Source: Polyodon spathula
Lineage: Eukaryota; Chordata; Actinopteri; Acipenseriformes; Polyodontidae
Direction: 5' to 3'
Assembly (NCBI RefSeq): GCF_017654505.1
Contig: NC_054536.1
Location: forward strand, 7,094,294 to 7,158,293
DNA length: 64,000 bases
The stretch's first letter is position 1, and every line of letters begins with the position of its first letter. Under the pieces are notes generated by a model, which was not told where the DNA came from, ran no database searches, and saw nothing but the letters and a program-made list of their open reading frames with translations. The position numbers and the translations under genes were made by a program. Below, in pieces: positions 1-11,082 of this stretch.

Positions 1-645
1 GTTTATTTTCCTGCTTCTGGTCTGACGCCACCCACTCCGGCCGTCTTTGTGACACCCGTTCAATACACATTGCTGTATATTGCCGGGGGATTTATTGTTT
101 ATTGGTAAAAATAAAGCACACTTTCTAAACTGGATTACAAGACTCTGTCTGATTAATCACTGCACTGCATCACTCCTGAACCTGCATACAATCAACCACT
201 TTGCCACAGCGCATCATTAAACTGTAGGAATAAAGATTCTATAACATGGATTACAGTATTGAATATTTAACAGAAGTGGTGTGAATGGTTTCGTTCTTTA
301 GTTAAATGTTTATTGAAGTTATAATAAAATGAAATCCCTCATAGACTCTAAGGTAACCAAGGGAGGACAATAAACTTTTTTTTTTTCCTTTTTATTTAGA
401 CATCCCCAGTGATCAACTTGACCATTCAAGCACTGTACTATAGATTGCTGGAAAGACATTTGGCAAAACTCTCAAAGCTATTTATTCCAAATCGACATGA
501 GCGTTATTTTTGTCTGATTGAAAAAAATGCCATTTAAAGGTCTTAAACTAATAAGTAACATCTCCAGATGGCTCACAATTGGCATCAGATGTGTGGGCTG
601 TTTATTTCTTGGTTGGTAACTTTATTGAGTGAGTGTCGTCAGGTG
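1..645. other. Non-genic; no recognised element
   Basis: No plausible coding exon is visible. The first 200 bases contain GC-richer sequence (CCGGCCGTC near 40) and an AATAAA polyadenylation-type hexamer near 108. They could be the end of a retroelement or of a transcribed unit entering from the left, but I cannot name it. T-rich runs lie around 377-400. Confidence 0.3.
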
Positions 646-1240
646 CTAGTGGTGTGGGGAACAAAGTGAATGTCCAAACAGTATTTCTCCCAAAACAATC
701 CTTGTTTTTTTAATAAACAAAAGAATCTGCCCCTCTACCAGCAATGGTATTGGGGGTACATGGCGGGCTTGCAGAACCAAAATAATAATAATAATCCAAA
801 GGTCTCTGTCCATCCAGTGTCCTCCAGGGTTGACTGCTAGCTCTGAAGCGACAGCTCCCTGGTGGTCACGCTTCCTCTGTAAAACACAAAAACACAAATG
901 TAACAAAACAACAAACAATACAGGCTCCAGCCAACTGTTACGTTTTCAGCGCGAGGGGCAGTACTTACGTAGCTTCGTCCCCTTTGTACTACCCAATTCC
1001 TCCCTGCAATCAGCTTGGTACCCCGGGAGTAACCAATCACTGCCTGGTCCGCAGCTGAACGCATGTGAGTCGTTTCGTATGCTGACCGTTACCTGCCTCC
1101 ACCAAGATGGCCGACTTCCTTTTTCCACCCACCGTTGAGACGACCCATCTATGAAGAGGCGTAATACTAGCCTTACACAGCACCCTTTCGGATCGGGAGG
1201 GAGATTTACAGCATCGATTCTTTCTGTCTTTATCACCGTG
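646..1240 (-). other. CpG-enriched unit, possibly a retroelement LTR/UTR or old promoter
   Basis: Read on the minus strand this segment runs from a CpG-containing, GC-richer part (about 1240 to 950) into AT-rich sequence with a (TTA)n stretch (about 780-800). An AATAAA hexamer follows just outside, near 623. The overlapping frames here (62-102 codons) share no recognisable domain and are probably not proteins. On the plus strand AAGATGGCCGAC (about 1103-1114) resembles a YY1 site and is followed by TTCC, an ETS-type core. A promoter-like region followed by a polyadenylation signal would fit an LTR or a 5' UTR of a retroelement. I found no target duplication, so this is only a guess. Confidence 0.3.
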
Positions 1241-1975
1241 TGTTATTGCTTATTGAAAATACTGCTTCATACTAATGATGTTTTGTAGTAAATAGCTTTG
1301 AATCAAAAGTATTTGAAACAATATCTTATTGGAAACTATTGATCTTGCTGACAGTCATTACTCACAGTTGTTAAAACAGACTAGGATGTTTTGACCCCAG
1401 GGAATAAACAATGTCATTAGAAATGAGGGGACGCTAAATGAATGTCATCCAGTATTTCCCAAAGATGCCAGCTGAGGGTTAATAATGGAATGAGCACTTC
1501 TCCTTCTTACTGTTCCACAAAAAGCACTGACTCAGGACAGGCATTTCATAATACACATCTGACAGAGTTTGCATCATGAAAAAAAAACTGCTTCTGAGAT
1601 ACCTGAAGCCCAGCGTCAACACAGCAAAGGTCTTTGCTAAATAATGGCATCTCACAGTTGCTTTTAATTACCCCCAGACCTTTGTGAGGGAATTGGGAGG
1701 CCTGATAACTTGGCTCTGTCAGAACATTAGAAAGGGTTCATTGTTTAGGGACCTAGAGATGTCTGGCTAGCTTGGAGAAGACATGAGCAAGTGCTGATAC
1801 ACAGCAGGCTGTGATGCTGGTAGCTGTGTCTGACAGTGCTGGAGCTACATTGGGAGGGCCAGTCCTGCTCTGGTCAGCCTATCTCCAGCTGTGATGCTAT
1901 CAGCACTCTGTGTCAGGTACTGTCTGAGTGATGGCTCACTAATGACGGAGAGCTACAACTGGAGAGCTACAACTG

Positions 1976-1977
<2 letters not shown>
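1241..1977. other. Non-genic, apparently unique sequence
   Basis: No gene, repeat family or RNA recognised. A 14-bp motif (GGAGAGCTACAACT) is directly repeated just before the microsatellite at 1978. Confidence 0.4.

Positions 1978-2048
<71 letters not shown>
1978..2048. repeat. (TG)n microsatellite
   Basis: About 35 uninterrupted TG dinucleotides, then an interrupted tail (CG, TTTG) to about 2065. Not coding. Confidence 0.97.
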
Positions 2049-2053
<5 letters not shown>

Positions 2054-2291
2054 GTTTGTGTGTTTGAGAGTGGGGAGGAGAGTTAAGCTTGGTGTCCTCT
2101 TAACTTTATTTTATATCTCCCTGCTAGCATTTTGAGTACCACATAAAAAGACTAAGTTAACAAATATATTTATTAAAGAGCAAGTTGCTTCAAATGTAGG
2201 TTTCTTTTTTTTTTTTTTTTTTACTGTGACGTTTTCTTTTTATGATGTTTGTAATCATTCTAAGTGGTTGTATTGTAATTACTCAAATACT

Positions 2292-2488
2292 GTTTTTATA
2301 TAGAAGTCTGTGTCGAGGTTCTTTTACTGGGTTCAACGCTGCAGTTCAGTTGTTGTGTTTTTATGTAGAAGTCTGAGTTGAGGTGCTTTCACTGAGTTCA
2401 GGGCTGCAGTTCAGCTCTTGTGTTTTTACATAGAAGTCTGTGTTGAGGTTCTTTCACTGAGTTCAGGGCTGCAGTTCAGTTCTTGTTT
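2292..2488. repeat. 65-bp tandem repeat, three copies
   Basis: The motif TAGAAGTCTG recurs at 2301, 2366 and 2431, giving an exact 65-bp period. Each unit also carries CTGCAGTTCAG. Copies two and three are more alike than copy one, which suggests stepwise duplication. No coding function is apparent. Confidence 0.9.
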
Positions 2489-2536
2489 CCTGCTAGATGC
2501 TAGATCAGTCAAGCGCATTTTTTGGAATCGGTATAG

Positions 2537-3010
2537 TTTTAACATACAGTAGTGTTTGGAAACAGCAAATGATTTACAGCAAGACTAGGGGTGGGGATTG
2601 TATTGCCCTTTTCCCTCACTCAGACCCCTTACCTACTACCCTGGTATCTCTGAATAGATAATCGTCTTCTCTTTAAGTGCTAAATATTTTAATGTGTAAA
2701 ACATCTCACAAGTAGAATGGTACCCTGAAGTGTTCTCCTTTTTCTATGAAAGCAGTACAGCTGGGGCTGGGGAGTTTGCTGTTGGATAACTTCACTCAGA
2801 CTACTTGCTCACTAAATATCTTTAGTTCATAATTGTTTCCGCTTTTAAAAAAATATGCCAAGGATTTTAATGAGCAATCCATCTCACAAATTCAGTCGAA
2901 CCCTAAATATGATTAATTTACTAAAAATGCTGAATGGACAATACAATCCCCATCCCTAGTCTTGCTGTAAATCATTTGTTGTTTCCAAACTTTGGAACAT
3001 TACTGTAAAT
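2537..3010. mobile_element. Foldback / MITE-like element with ~60-bp inverted ends
   Basis: The segment around 2547-2605 (TTTGGAAACAGCAAATGATT, then CAGCAAGACTAGG) reappears as its reverse complement around 2938-3007 with a few differences. The 330 bases between are AT-rich and non-coding. This is the layout of a non-autonomous DNA transposon or foldback element. No clean target duplication was seen, so the superfamily is unknown and the ends are approximate. Confidence 0.6.
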
Positions 3011-4237
3011 GTAAGATAATATAGAACTCCCATGTATTGCTGCCAGATGAACTGCCAGATTCATACCAAAGTAATATTACTATTTGAAACATGCTACTTT
3101 ATAATAACAAGGTGTAGTTGCTAGTGTACATCTCACGTGAATGTAGTGCTTGCAGTATGCACCACTGGTTCACAAAACCTTAACAAAAATAAACCTTTAT
3201 ATCATAATTACACAACAAACACATGCCTTGTTAACTGATGCATGATGTTGTCAGGTAAATACTGGAAGCTCCTGGCAGCTTTCTTGTTTTTCATCCCAAG
3301 AATGTATTCTGTAAAAGCCCTGCAGATGGCAGTCTTGAGTAGACTTTTCCAACCAGCTGATCATGTTATGCTTGGACACAGGACAGCTATACCATCAGAA
3401 ACCATCAGTTATATGCCACGGTTACAATCTGCTATCTGTTTTTAGACATACCAGTATTTCAAGATGTCTATTGACATTAAAACAGTATACACATAGAGCA
3501 GTGTGAGAAGTCTAAAATATGCTTTTGATTTCATTTGAAATGCCTGATTCTTTCTGCTGTTACTCTGTGTTGTTGAGACAGAGGTACAGCAGGTACCTAT
3601 TGCTGTTTCAAGTCCAGACAAGGAAATCAATACTTAAATACATATTTTGCACAAGAATCAGGACAGCTTTTGTATTTCAATTAACACTACATATAAAACA
3701 AGATAAGGAAAAAGAAAGGCATTAGCAGAAACTAATAAAAAAAGGCTAGATTACTGGATTATTCAAGACATACAGCAATTGTTCATTTAATGTATTAAAA
3801 TTAAAGATTTAAAGACAAATGGGCAGCATTTTACAACAGACCCCTGTCCACACAAAGCACTAAAAATAACAGGTACAGATTTCCCTTTTTTTGTAGCTGG
3901 CAATCTCTATTTAGGGTTATCATAATATTATCAACAACAAAGAAACATCCAAAGGAAGAACAAGACATCTCTCTGGCCTTAAACGGGACGTCACTGTCGT
4001 TGAAGTATCTTTACTTATTTAGTTTGGTGTGAACTGGTTCAGTTTCATATTTACTTTAATGGATGTGTGCATGTTTTTCACCCTTTTAAACACTGATAGT
4101 TCTCAAACTATTTCATCTCTGGTATCTTGTAAGATTAGGCATTACAGGATAATGCAAACCAGCACAGGAAAGGAAACCTTGTTACCAATGAAGCAAATCC
4201 CAACATTTTAATGTAATTTAGATTGTATTATTAAAAA
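3011..4237. other. Non-genic; nothing recognised
   Basis: Short open frames of 60-68 codons occur on both strands but lack domains and neighbouring splice-compatible exons. No known repeat family is visible. Confidence 0.4.
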
Positions 4238-4339
<102 letters not shown>

Positions 4340-5281
4340 GTAATAAAGGGGTAGCTGAAAGGGGTCAGTCCTGCTATTGGGGTACATTTGGGGTCCGTCT
4401 CATAAAATGCTTTCTGTTCCCATTTGGTTCAGCTTGTAAAAGCAATGCCCTCTTTTTTCAGCTAACAGGACACATTTGTATTAATAGTATACTGAGCTGT
4501 TGCGAGTATGAAGTAAGACCAATATTATACAAATGGTTGTTATACAGAGGAAGGAAACCTGGAAGCTGTAACCAATGAAAGCAAACTTAACTGTGTGTTC
4601 ATCCTAGACAAATACAAGAGAAACACAACATTACAAACAATACCTACATGCAAGTAACATGCCCTGCCAAGGATATACTGCACATATTACAGGGCATGTC
4701 AGCAGAAGCACCATGAAAGAGAAGGGTAGCATCTCCTACATTATCTACAGAGGGAAGAATAGCATGTCAGATGCATGCTGTTGCTCGTGTAAGACTTCGA
4801 AACACATGTGTTTGCAATTGTTCTGCTTTTGTTTGCGATGGTTATGAATAAACTGATTCCATACTGATTTTTGATTTTTTTAATTGTCACCATGATGTGG
4901 TTCAGGGGTCACAATCTTCAACCAGCTTGCTATTTTAACCCCTCGTTAGGCACCCTATCTTTTAAGTTTGCACTTTTTCTCCCCATAACCACCGCTAGGG
5001 GGCAACCATTTCCCTCTAGGGGTCAGGTGGAGTTCGCCACCCTGCCGTGGAGGTTTGTCAGCACCAGGCCTCACATCCTCGAGAGCGGCACTCAGCGAAA
5101 TGGAGGGGGGCTTCCAGCCTAATCCATACAGACCACTCTAGTAGCAAAGCATTGAAGCGCAATCCTTCTGTTCATTGAGTTCTGTTCAGTGCTCTACTTT
5201 GTATGGCTAGATGCTCATGGGAAAGGTTTACAGTCTATGTTTAGTACAAAAGGTCAATCTGGATGGGCCACCAATAGTATC
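4340..5281. other. Non-genic; GC-richer patch at 4980-5125
   Basis: Mostly unrecognised sequence. A GC-richer block at about 4985-5120 contains CTAGGGGGCAACC and CTCGAGAGCGGC. It may be a decayed retroelement piece, but I cannot assign a family. An 83-codon plus-strand frame through it shows no recognisable motif. Confidence 0.35.
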
Positions 5282-5298
5282 AGATATATATCATATAT

Positions 5299-5362
<64 letters not shown>
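5282..5362. repeat. (TA)n microsatellite
   Basis: Nearly pure TA with small interruptions. The Ile-Tyr open frames across it are artefacts. Confidence 0.95.
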
Positions 5363-5363
<1 letters not shown>

Positions 5364-5889
5364 AATATACGTATAGCAAAGATACTTGCTGAAGAGAAAA
5401 ATATTTCCCAGGCAGATCCTTCCTGGCATCAAGACTTATAGTAATATAATAAGATACATTATAATCAGCTTTATTTTATATTTGTTTGCTGAGGATGCAA
5501 TTAGAACTTTAAAGCCCAGACAATGTGGTTGTCTTTCCCTAAAGTAATGGCCTATATCCTGTGTGCATATATGCCAAGGAAACCTCAAATAGTAAATGCA
5601 CACTGCTTCTGAAAGGCTGGAAAGTGTTTTAAGCCAGCTAAACATTTGTCAGCAAAAATCTGACATTATATGTAATCCTTGGAAACATCTGTAATTCAAA
5701 ACAGCCTGATTTCATCTTTCAGGGGTTTTGCTTAAATGATGTGACTATGTCAGTTGCATTGCTTATGTATTGAACTTAATTTCATGATTTGAGGATCAAG
5801 TTCAATAAGAGACAAGTACATTATATAAGTCATATGCAGTTTGCTGTAAATCACATCAGTGGAATAGACTTCAGTCTGATGCGGATGTA

Positions 5890-6215
5890 CATCTATGGCC
5901 AAAAGTTTTGCATCACCCTATAGAATTAACTAATTAACTAAACTAATACTTCTTGAATGAAACCTGCTGAATAATGTTAGGTTAACATATTGAATTACAT
6001 ACCGCTTTGCAGTTTTCCATATACTTAACAAAAAACTGACGTTTTTTGAAATCTAACATGAAATACTCTACTATTAGTATGGCTTCTGGTAGACACTTGC
6101 AATATCATTTTGTAGTTTCTTTCATTACATGATCTTAAATAAAATATCTAAATTATGTTCATGTAGTTTTTTTTTTTTTTAATTCCAGGTGATGCAAAGC
6201 CTTTGGCCATAGCTG
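5890..6215. mobile_element. Tc1-like MITE, copy 1 (TATGGCCAAAAGTTTTGCATC family)
   Basis: A 326-bp non-coding element with inverted ends: the left end begins CATCTATGGCCAAAAG and the right end finishes TTTGGCCATAGCTG. It is flanked by TA on both sides (5888-5889 and 6216-6217), the expected Tc1/mariner target duplication. The interior is AT-rich and shares motifs such as CCTGCTGAATAATGTTA with the copies at 19.1 and 63.7 kb, so this is one family. It would need a transposase supplied elsewhere. Confidence 0.85.
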
Positions 6216-6217
6216 TA

Positions 6218-6954
6218 AATCTGTGTAAATATCTACAGCTTTATCAGGAAAGCACCCAATAGCATTCACAGCTGTATTACTGATCTGAGAACTGTACATT
6301 CCTTTTTATCAACTTGAAACATCAAATTTTTCAAAAACATTTTGTACAGTTTAAACTTGTTTGACTTCTGCAATCCTGCTTTATTATCTCAGTATTACAT
6401 TCTTTTGACCGTTGATTGTATCTTGCACAAGACTTGTATATAGACAGGGTTAATGACACAATACATTTAAATATTTTCACTTTTATGTCTATGCTATTTA
6501 AACTGTCTTTGTACATGGTGAGGCCTGGTGGGGACATGAAGATGAAAGTACATTGGTTGGACATTGTTGATGTTGAATTTTGCTATTGCTTCATTATTAA
6601 AACTAAAAGCATTTCAAATGCATAAAGGATTAAGGCATTAGCAAAACTTCATTCTTCTAGAAGCACCCTTTTTCTGGGATAAAGAACCCGTGTCATGTCT
6701 GTTTAAGTTTTAACAATCCCTGTGAGATGGATTGGACCTTGCTGTGTTGTATCCTCTCCGGTTAACTGCTCCTGCCCCGGAATTAACGTCTTCATTCTGT
6801 CCGGTCAGATAGCAGCACCATGCACTCACAAAGTCACTGGATGCACCTAGTGTATTCTCTCTCGAGAATTCCCCTGAGCTAAGTTACAGACAGCAGCTCC
6901 ACACTGCAAGGTATGCATGTGTTGTACAGTTAATGACATGCTTTATTATGATAT
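6218..6954. other. Non-genic; nothing recognised
   Basis: No gene or repeat family recognised between the MITE and the SINE fragment. Short frames of about 70 codons lie on both strands without domains. Confidence 0.4.
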
Positions 6955-7065
6955 GTTTATTTAGCAGACGCCTTTATCAAAGTCACTTACAGAGACTAGG
7001 GTGTGTAAAAGACACATCAGCTGCAGAGTCACACTTACAACAATGTCTCACCTGAAAGACGGAGC
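6955..7065 (-). mobile_element. SINE 3' fragment, minus strand
   Basis: The plus strand reads TTTAGCAGACGCCTTTATC followed by a sequence containing CACTTACAGAGACTAGG. This is the reverse complement of the 3' part of the tRNA-derived SINE at 17.5 and 33.5 kb. The tail resembles the 3' end shared by many fish SINEs and L2-clade LINEs. The tRNA-like head is missing; the copy stops at a short TA repeat near 7066. Confidence 0.8.
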
Positions 7066-7304
7066 ATATATATATATATATATATACACATACACATATA
7101 CACACACGGCTATGGCCAAAAGTTTTGCATCATCCTGTAGAATTAACTAATTTTGCTTTAGAAATTTGAAAGAAACAAGTGGAATAATGTTACATTGACA
7201 TGAAATACTGTGCTACTGTTATGGCTTCCAGTAGGCAATATGATTTTGTAGTTTATTTGATTACATGATGTTAAATAAAAGAACTAACTTATGAATGTCA
7301 TGTT

Positions 7305-7379
7305 CATGGTGGGCTGAACTGAAACCAGGCACTTTGGTCAGGACCCAAGAGACACTGTGGCTGCTGCCGACGAGTACTC

Positions 7380-7410
<31 letters not shown>

Positions 7411-7557
7411 ATAATTGAGCAATGGGCTACAGGTGCTGATAGGTAGGATTAGTTACTTGAAAAACATTACTCAACTGGTTGTAAAAATTTGCCAGCACCT
7501 GTGGCTCATGTAGCCAGCAATTATCTCCTCCAGCCATGCCCCATAAAAGTTATTTCT
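7305..7557. mobile_element. LTR-like promoter fragment inside the MITE
   Basis: This insert contains a 29-base G run (7382-7410). It is followed by an imperfect inverted repeat whose core is ACAGGTGCTG (about 7429) and CAGCACCTGT (about 7493), and then a TATA-type CATAAAAG (about 7542). The same order, palindrome then TATA box, occurs in the LTR at 23.4 kb and the LTR-like piece at 31.3 kb. I read it as a promoter-containing LTR fragment; the exact ends and target duplication are not visible. Confidence 0.4.
7382..7410 (+). repeat. Homopolymeric G29 tract
   Basis: Twenty-nine consecutive G bases. Runs this long are rare in vertebrate DNA and can form quadruplex or triplex structures. Length calls here may be unreliable. 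Confidence 0.95.
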
Positions 7558-7614
7558 TTTTATTGTGTCTCAATCCTAAAATTCTAGGTGATGCCAAATG
7601 TTTGTCCATAGCTG

Positions 7615-7920
7615 TTTTAAATATATACACACAACTTGTTTTTACACTGTTGAATGACAGCAGCAGTTGGAATCTGTTTCGCTGTTGTAATTGAAGCCTA
7701 ATTGATTAGTTGTAAGTGCTGCCATTTTAGTGGATACCTAGCAACATCCAAACATGTCCAGAAGGGGAAGGATTTGAAGTATTTTCCTGTCCACATTAGC
7801 AGACAGTCAGTTCTTGCTTTTGTGGTATCTCAAACAACAGGTTCCTAAATTCCAAAAGACAGAAACACTGCTGGAATCAAGCATTAAGCAAACCAAGTGC
7901 AGGTTTTGTTTGCTACATTG
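7615..7920. other. Non-genic; nothing recognised
   Basis: No gene or repeat family recognised in this 300-base stretch. Confidence 0.4.
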
Positions 7921-8035
7921 GCACAGCTTCTCTTTTTATTGTGGAGCACTGGCTTAGTTACACAGCTTCTCTTTTTATTGTGGAGCACTGGCTTAGTTAC
8001 ACAGCTTCTCTTTTTATTGTGGAACGCTAGCTAAC
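7921..8035. repeat. 39-bp tandem repeat, about 2.9 copies
   Basis: Units beginning ACAGCTTCTCTTTTTATTG recur at a 39-bp period. The first two are essentially identical and the third is diverged near its end (GGAACGCTAGC). Confidence 0.92.
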
Positions 8036-8599
8036 CTGCATAAGGATTTTTAAAGATGTTATTAAAACAGTTTACGGTTGTTAGTACTGTAGAAGAAGAC
8101 AAAAAACATTTTTTCACTTGACTTTGTCTACATTTATTATTATTAAAATTATGATTGAATGTTTAGAGTTATAGATTCATTATGGTTGCTAAATAACCTA
8201 TTACAAAAATACAGTGATCAACATCTAAAAACTTGCATCCAGACAGGCTGAGAGTAATACACATACCTGGAACCATATATTAGACATTAAATACTGTATC
8301 GCAACAACAACTGCAAACAAAAGGTGCTGAGTTCTCCAGCGTTCCCAACCGTCGCTAGCCTATGCTTTGCTAATCTCCCTCTATACTGTCGGGGTTGCCC
8401 AGGCTTTCCCCAGTTAAGCTCCTACACGTCCCACTCACTATATTTCCAGAGGGCTAGTGTCCTGAGCTCTGCCTGCCTTCTCCCTTTCCACACTGGCATT
8501 CTTTCCTTTGCACTGTTTACATCTGCTTGTTGAACCCAGTGTCCCTATTTTTCATCTATATGGGGCAAGGGAGAGTGAACAGCAAAGCATCATTTCATA
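8036..8599. other. Non-genic; possible LTR interior
   Basis: Unrecognised. The part from about 8325 continues without a visible break into the LTR-like sequence at 8600-8783 and may belong to the same element. A 69-codon plus-strand frame at 8324 shows no domain. Confidence 0.3.
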
Positions 8600-8783
8600 G
8601 GTTGAGCAACCCCCCAAGGCCCGCCTCCCAACCACTCAGAGAGAGGGAGAGACACCACACCCTCACCCTACCTCGTCGTGTCACCACCATAATCAACAGA
8701 CAGACCCTACGGGGCTCCCAATCTCCTCCTGAAGGATCATGCATGAATCAAATAGCCAGCACAGACCTCACCCTGTTACAGTC
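8600..8783 (-). mobile_element. LTR-like fragment, inverted relative of 12190-12315
   Basis: On the minus strand it begins TGTAACAGGGTGAGG, a plausible TG LTR start, and includes GGGTGAGGGTGT, TCTCTCCCTCT and CTTGGGGGG in the same order as the plus strand at 12225-12310. The two segments are thus members of one dispersed family in opposite orientation. No reverse transcriptase or primer-binding site accompanies it, so LTR is a tentative label. Confidence 0.45.
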
Positions 8784-9639
8784 CCCCACTGTAGACAGTT
8801 TCCACTAAAAGAAGCAGACACTGCGCCCTACATTTCTACTGGCCTTTTCGCAGGACCGTACTAGACCAGGCTGTTTCAATGGTTGTGTCCCAGCCCTTCC
8901 CTACATTGGAATTTCAAGCACACTGGTGCTGTACCAACAAGCCCCACTCAGCCTCAGCCCACTGTACAGTGGAAATTCGGTATTGTTGCATACTGTAAAC
9001 TGTAAAACAGTATGTCTTGGCAATGATGCTAATACACAGAGCCTGTGAATGCAATAGTATAAAAGCAACACCAACTACAAGACCCACTATGAGTGAGTCA
9101 TTGCTATTCAGATTTACAAGCTCCCTGCTTTAGACTGCAAAGACTACATTGGATTGATAGAGCTGCGTGCAATTGGTTACAAATCTGAATATCTTGGGTT
9201 TTTTTTATCACCTTCTTTATTTTGTCTTCCCCTTTAGGTGATAAATAAAATACACTAGAAGTAGACTGTTGAGATGATCTTAATCAACAGCAGAACATCA
9301 AATCTCAACATGTTAACTGCTTTGAAAGGTACAGGATTTTTCATCTTCATATGGCTTTCATGTAGGCACTGATGTTTTGAGATTGGTAGGTTGATATTAC
9401 AGTGGGCTGCCCTTCCCAACAGATGTGTAGTATATACCTGGGAAAGGGGTGCTTAGGTAAAATGCACCAGTTATGACTATCTCTGCATTCATAGCACATT
9501 ATTTGTGTGATTTTGGGATCTAAAGAACATTGCCATTGCTTCCTGGTACCTAATAATTTACCGTGTTGTCAGTCAGCTTTACTATTGTGGTCTAACTGCA
9601 AACAGTCCTTATCTGAATTATTTCCCCCTTGTAATTTGG
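8784..9639. other. Non-genic; nothing recognised
   Basis: No coding potential or recognised repeat. Contains several palindromic-looking AT-rich tracts but nothing diagnostic. Confidence 0.4.
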
Positions 9640-10110
9640 CATCGTGTCTAGGTTTTTAGGGCAGAATTTTTTGACTTTCTGAAGTCTGGTGAGCGGGGAG
9701 GCCACTATACAGGAACTCTACGACCAAAGTCCTAGGGGAGTGTTGTCCAAGTAGGTGTGAAAAAGTTTAACTGCCAGACCACTTTTCTTGGGACATGCAC
9801 ATAATAAAATGTTGGTGCCACATGTGCTGAAAGGTGTCTCGAGGGGAGTTAATCTATTCAGTCTTTAATATGTCATGCAAGGTGCAGAGAAGCAAGCAAA
9901 GGATTGAGATGATGAAGGTATTATTTAAGTTCATTCCAATTGGATTGAGAGCAGGGGATTGTGGTGGTCCTGGAAGATTCCTGTCATGCTCCTCAAACTA
10001 TTCATGCACAATCTTGAAAGCAGCCATCGCCACCAGGGTACAAGTGCAGTATTGCTGGTCAGCTTGGTCTGCAACAGCAGATACTTTTAAGTGACTTTGC
10101 CTTCCAGAGT
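9640..10110 (-). pseudogene. Tc1/mariner transposase relic
   Basis: On the minus strand, a frame running down from about 10025 reads FEEHDRN, then PPQSPALNPIG at about 9935-9967. This matches the WFEEHD and SPDLNPIE signatures at the third catalytic residue of Tc1/mariner transposases. The last acidic residue is Gly (NPIG) and the Asp of SPDL is Ala. A stop codon precedes FEEHD and further stops follow, so the copy is dead. The first catalytic aspartate and the inverted ends were not found; the limits are approximate. No host gene is implied. Confidence 0.6.
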
Positions 10111-10988
10111 AATCAAGGGACCCAGGATATACCAGAAGAAAAGGTAAAAATAATGCAGTTAGGTATTTATAAAAGAAGCACAATTCCAGAGGACTGTTCC
10201 TCACACTGCTTCGCTTTACACTGCACAGTATCTTTATTTATGTTGCAGCTGCATGTCATGTGTAGTTATAATTTTCCCGAAGGTGCCCTGAGGCTTATTA
10301 ACGTCTTATTTATACAAATACTACTCATTAAAGGGAACCTGCTGCAGTCGGTAGAGGGAATAATGGAAAGGTTATGGACAATTTTATTGAAAAAGCCCTA
10401 ATTAGAGCATGTCAATATGGTGCATAAAAAAACCAGACTGCTGAGATAAGTGGAAAAACCATTGAAGAAAGAATGCCGTACATTGTACATAGACATTTGT
10501 TGTATATCACATGAAATTCTTTACAGTGTAGTTGCTGGAATTATATAGGCTACTCTCTAGTAAATACACCAGTTTGTTTTTAATAGGGCATAAAGAACTT
10601 TTGCAAAATCAAAAATGTATGCATAAGTCTTATGTAGTCTTGCAATAAGTATACAGAGACAATAGGTGGGTGGAAAACATCCAATGAATTGAACTATAGC
10701 AATATTTGAGCAAAAGTACTATAATACTTAAAGTTGTCATGAAATGTTCATAGACACTATGTCAACTAAACTTGAGTAAAGTGTGTACCTCCTGAAGACA
10801 CTAATGCCTGGTCTTTACAGTGCCACCCTTGGTAAAATAAGTTATTTGGATGTCATTCTCACCCTGTTAACATTTCTAAAGAGTAGTTGCATATTAATAC
10901 CTTTACTAGCATATAAATATCTTTACTACCTAGCAAACATGGGAATTGCTTTCTGAACCAGTCTCCGTAGCTTAATGCCAGTCACCCA
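10111..10988. other. Non-genic; nothing recognised
   Basis: AT-rich sequence without recognisable domains or repeat families. Confidence 0.4.
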
Positions 10989-11082
10989 TTTGCTGTGCTG
11001 TGGGAAGATGTTGGAGGAGAGGTATTTCCTTTTGATTTGCTGTGCTGTGGGAAGATGTTGGAGGAGAGGTATTTCTTTTTCA
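10989..11082. repeat. 47-bp tandem duplication
   Basis: Two adjacent copies beginning TTTGCTGTGCTGTGGGAAG at 10989 and 11036, differing at one or two positions. It looks like a recent local duplication. Confidence 0.9.

Larger units (their letters stand above)
7107..7614. mobile_element. Tc1-like MITE, copy 2, with internal insertion
   Basis: Left end CGGCTATGGCCAAAAG and right end TTTGTCCATAGCTG match the 5890 copy, but the element is 508 bp because about 245 bp of unrelated sequence (about 7305-7550) sits inside. The flanking TA dinucleotides have mutated. The left end abuts a TA/CA-rich microsatellite. Confidence 0.8.
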
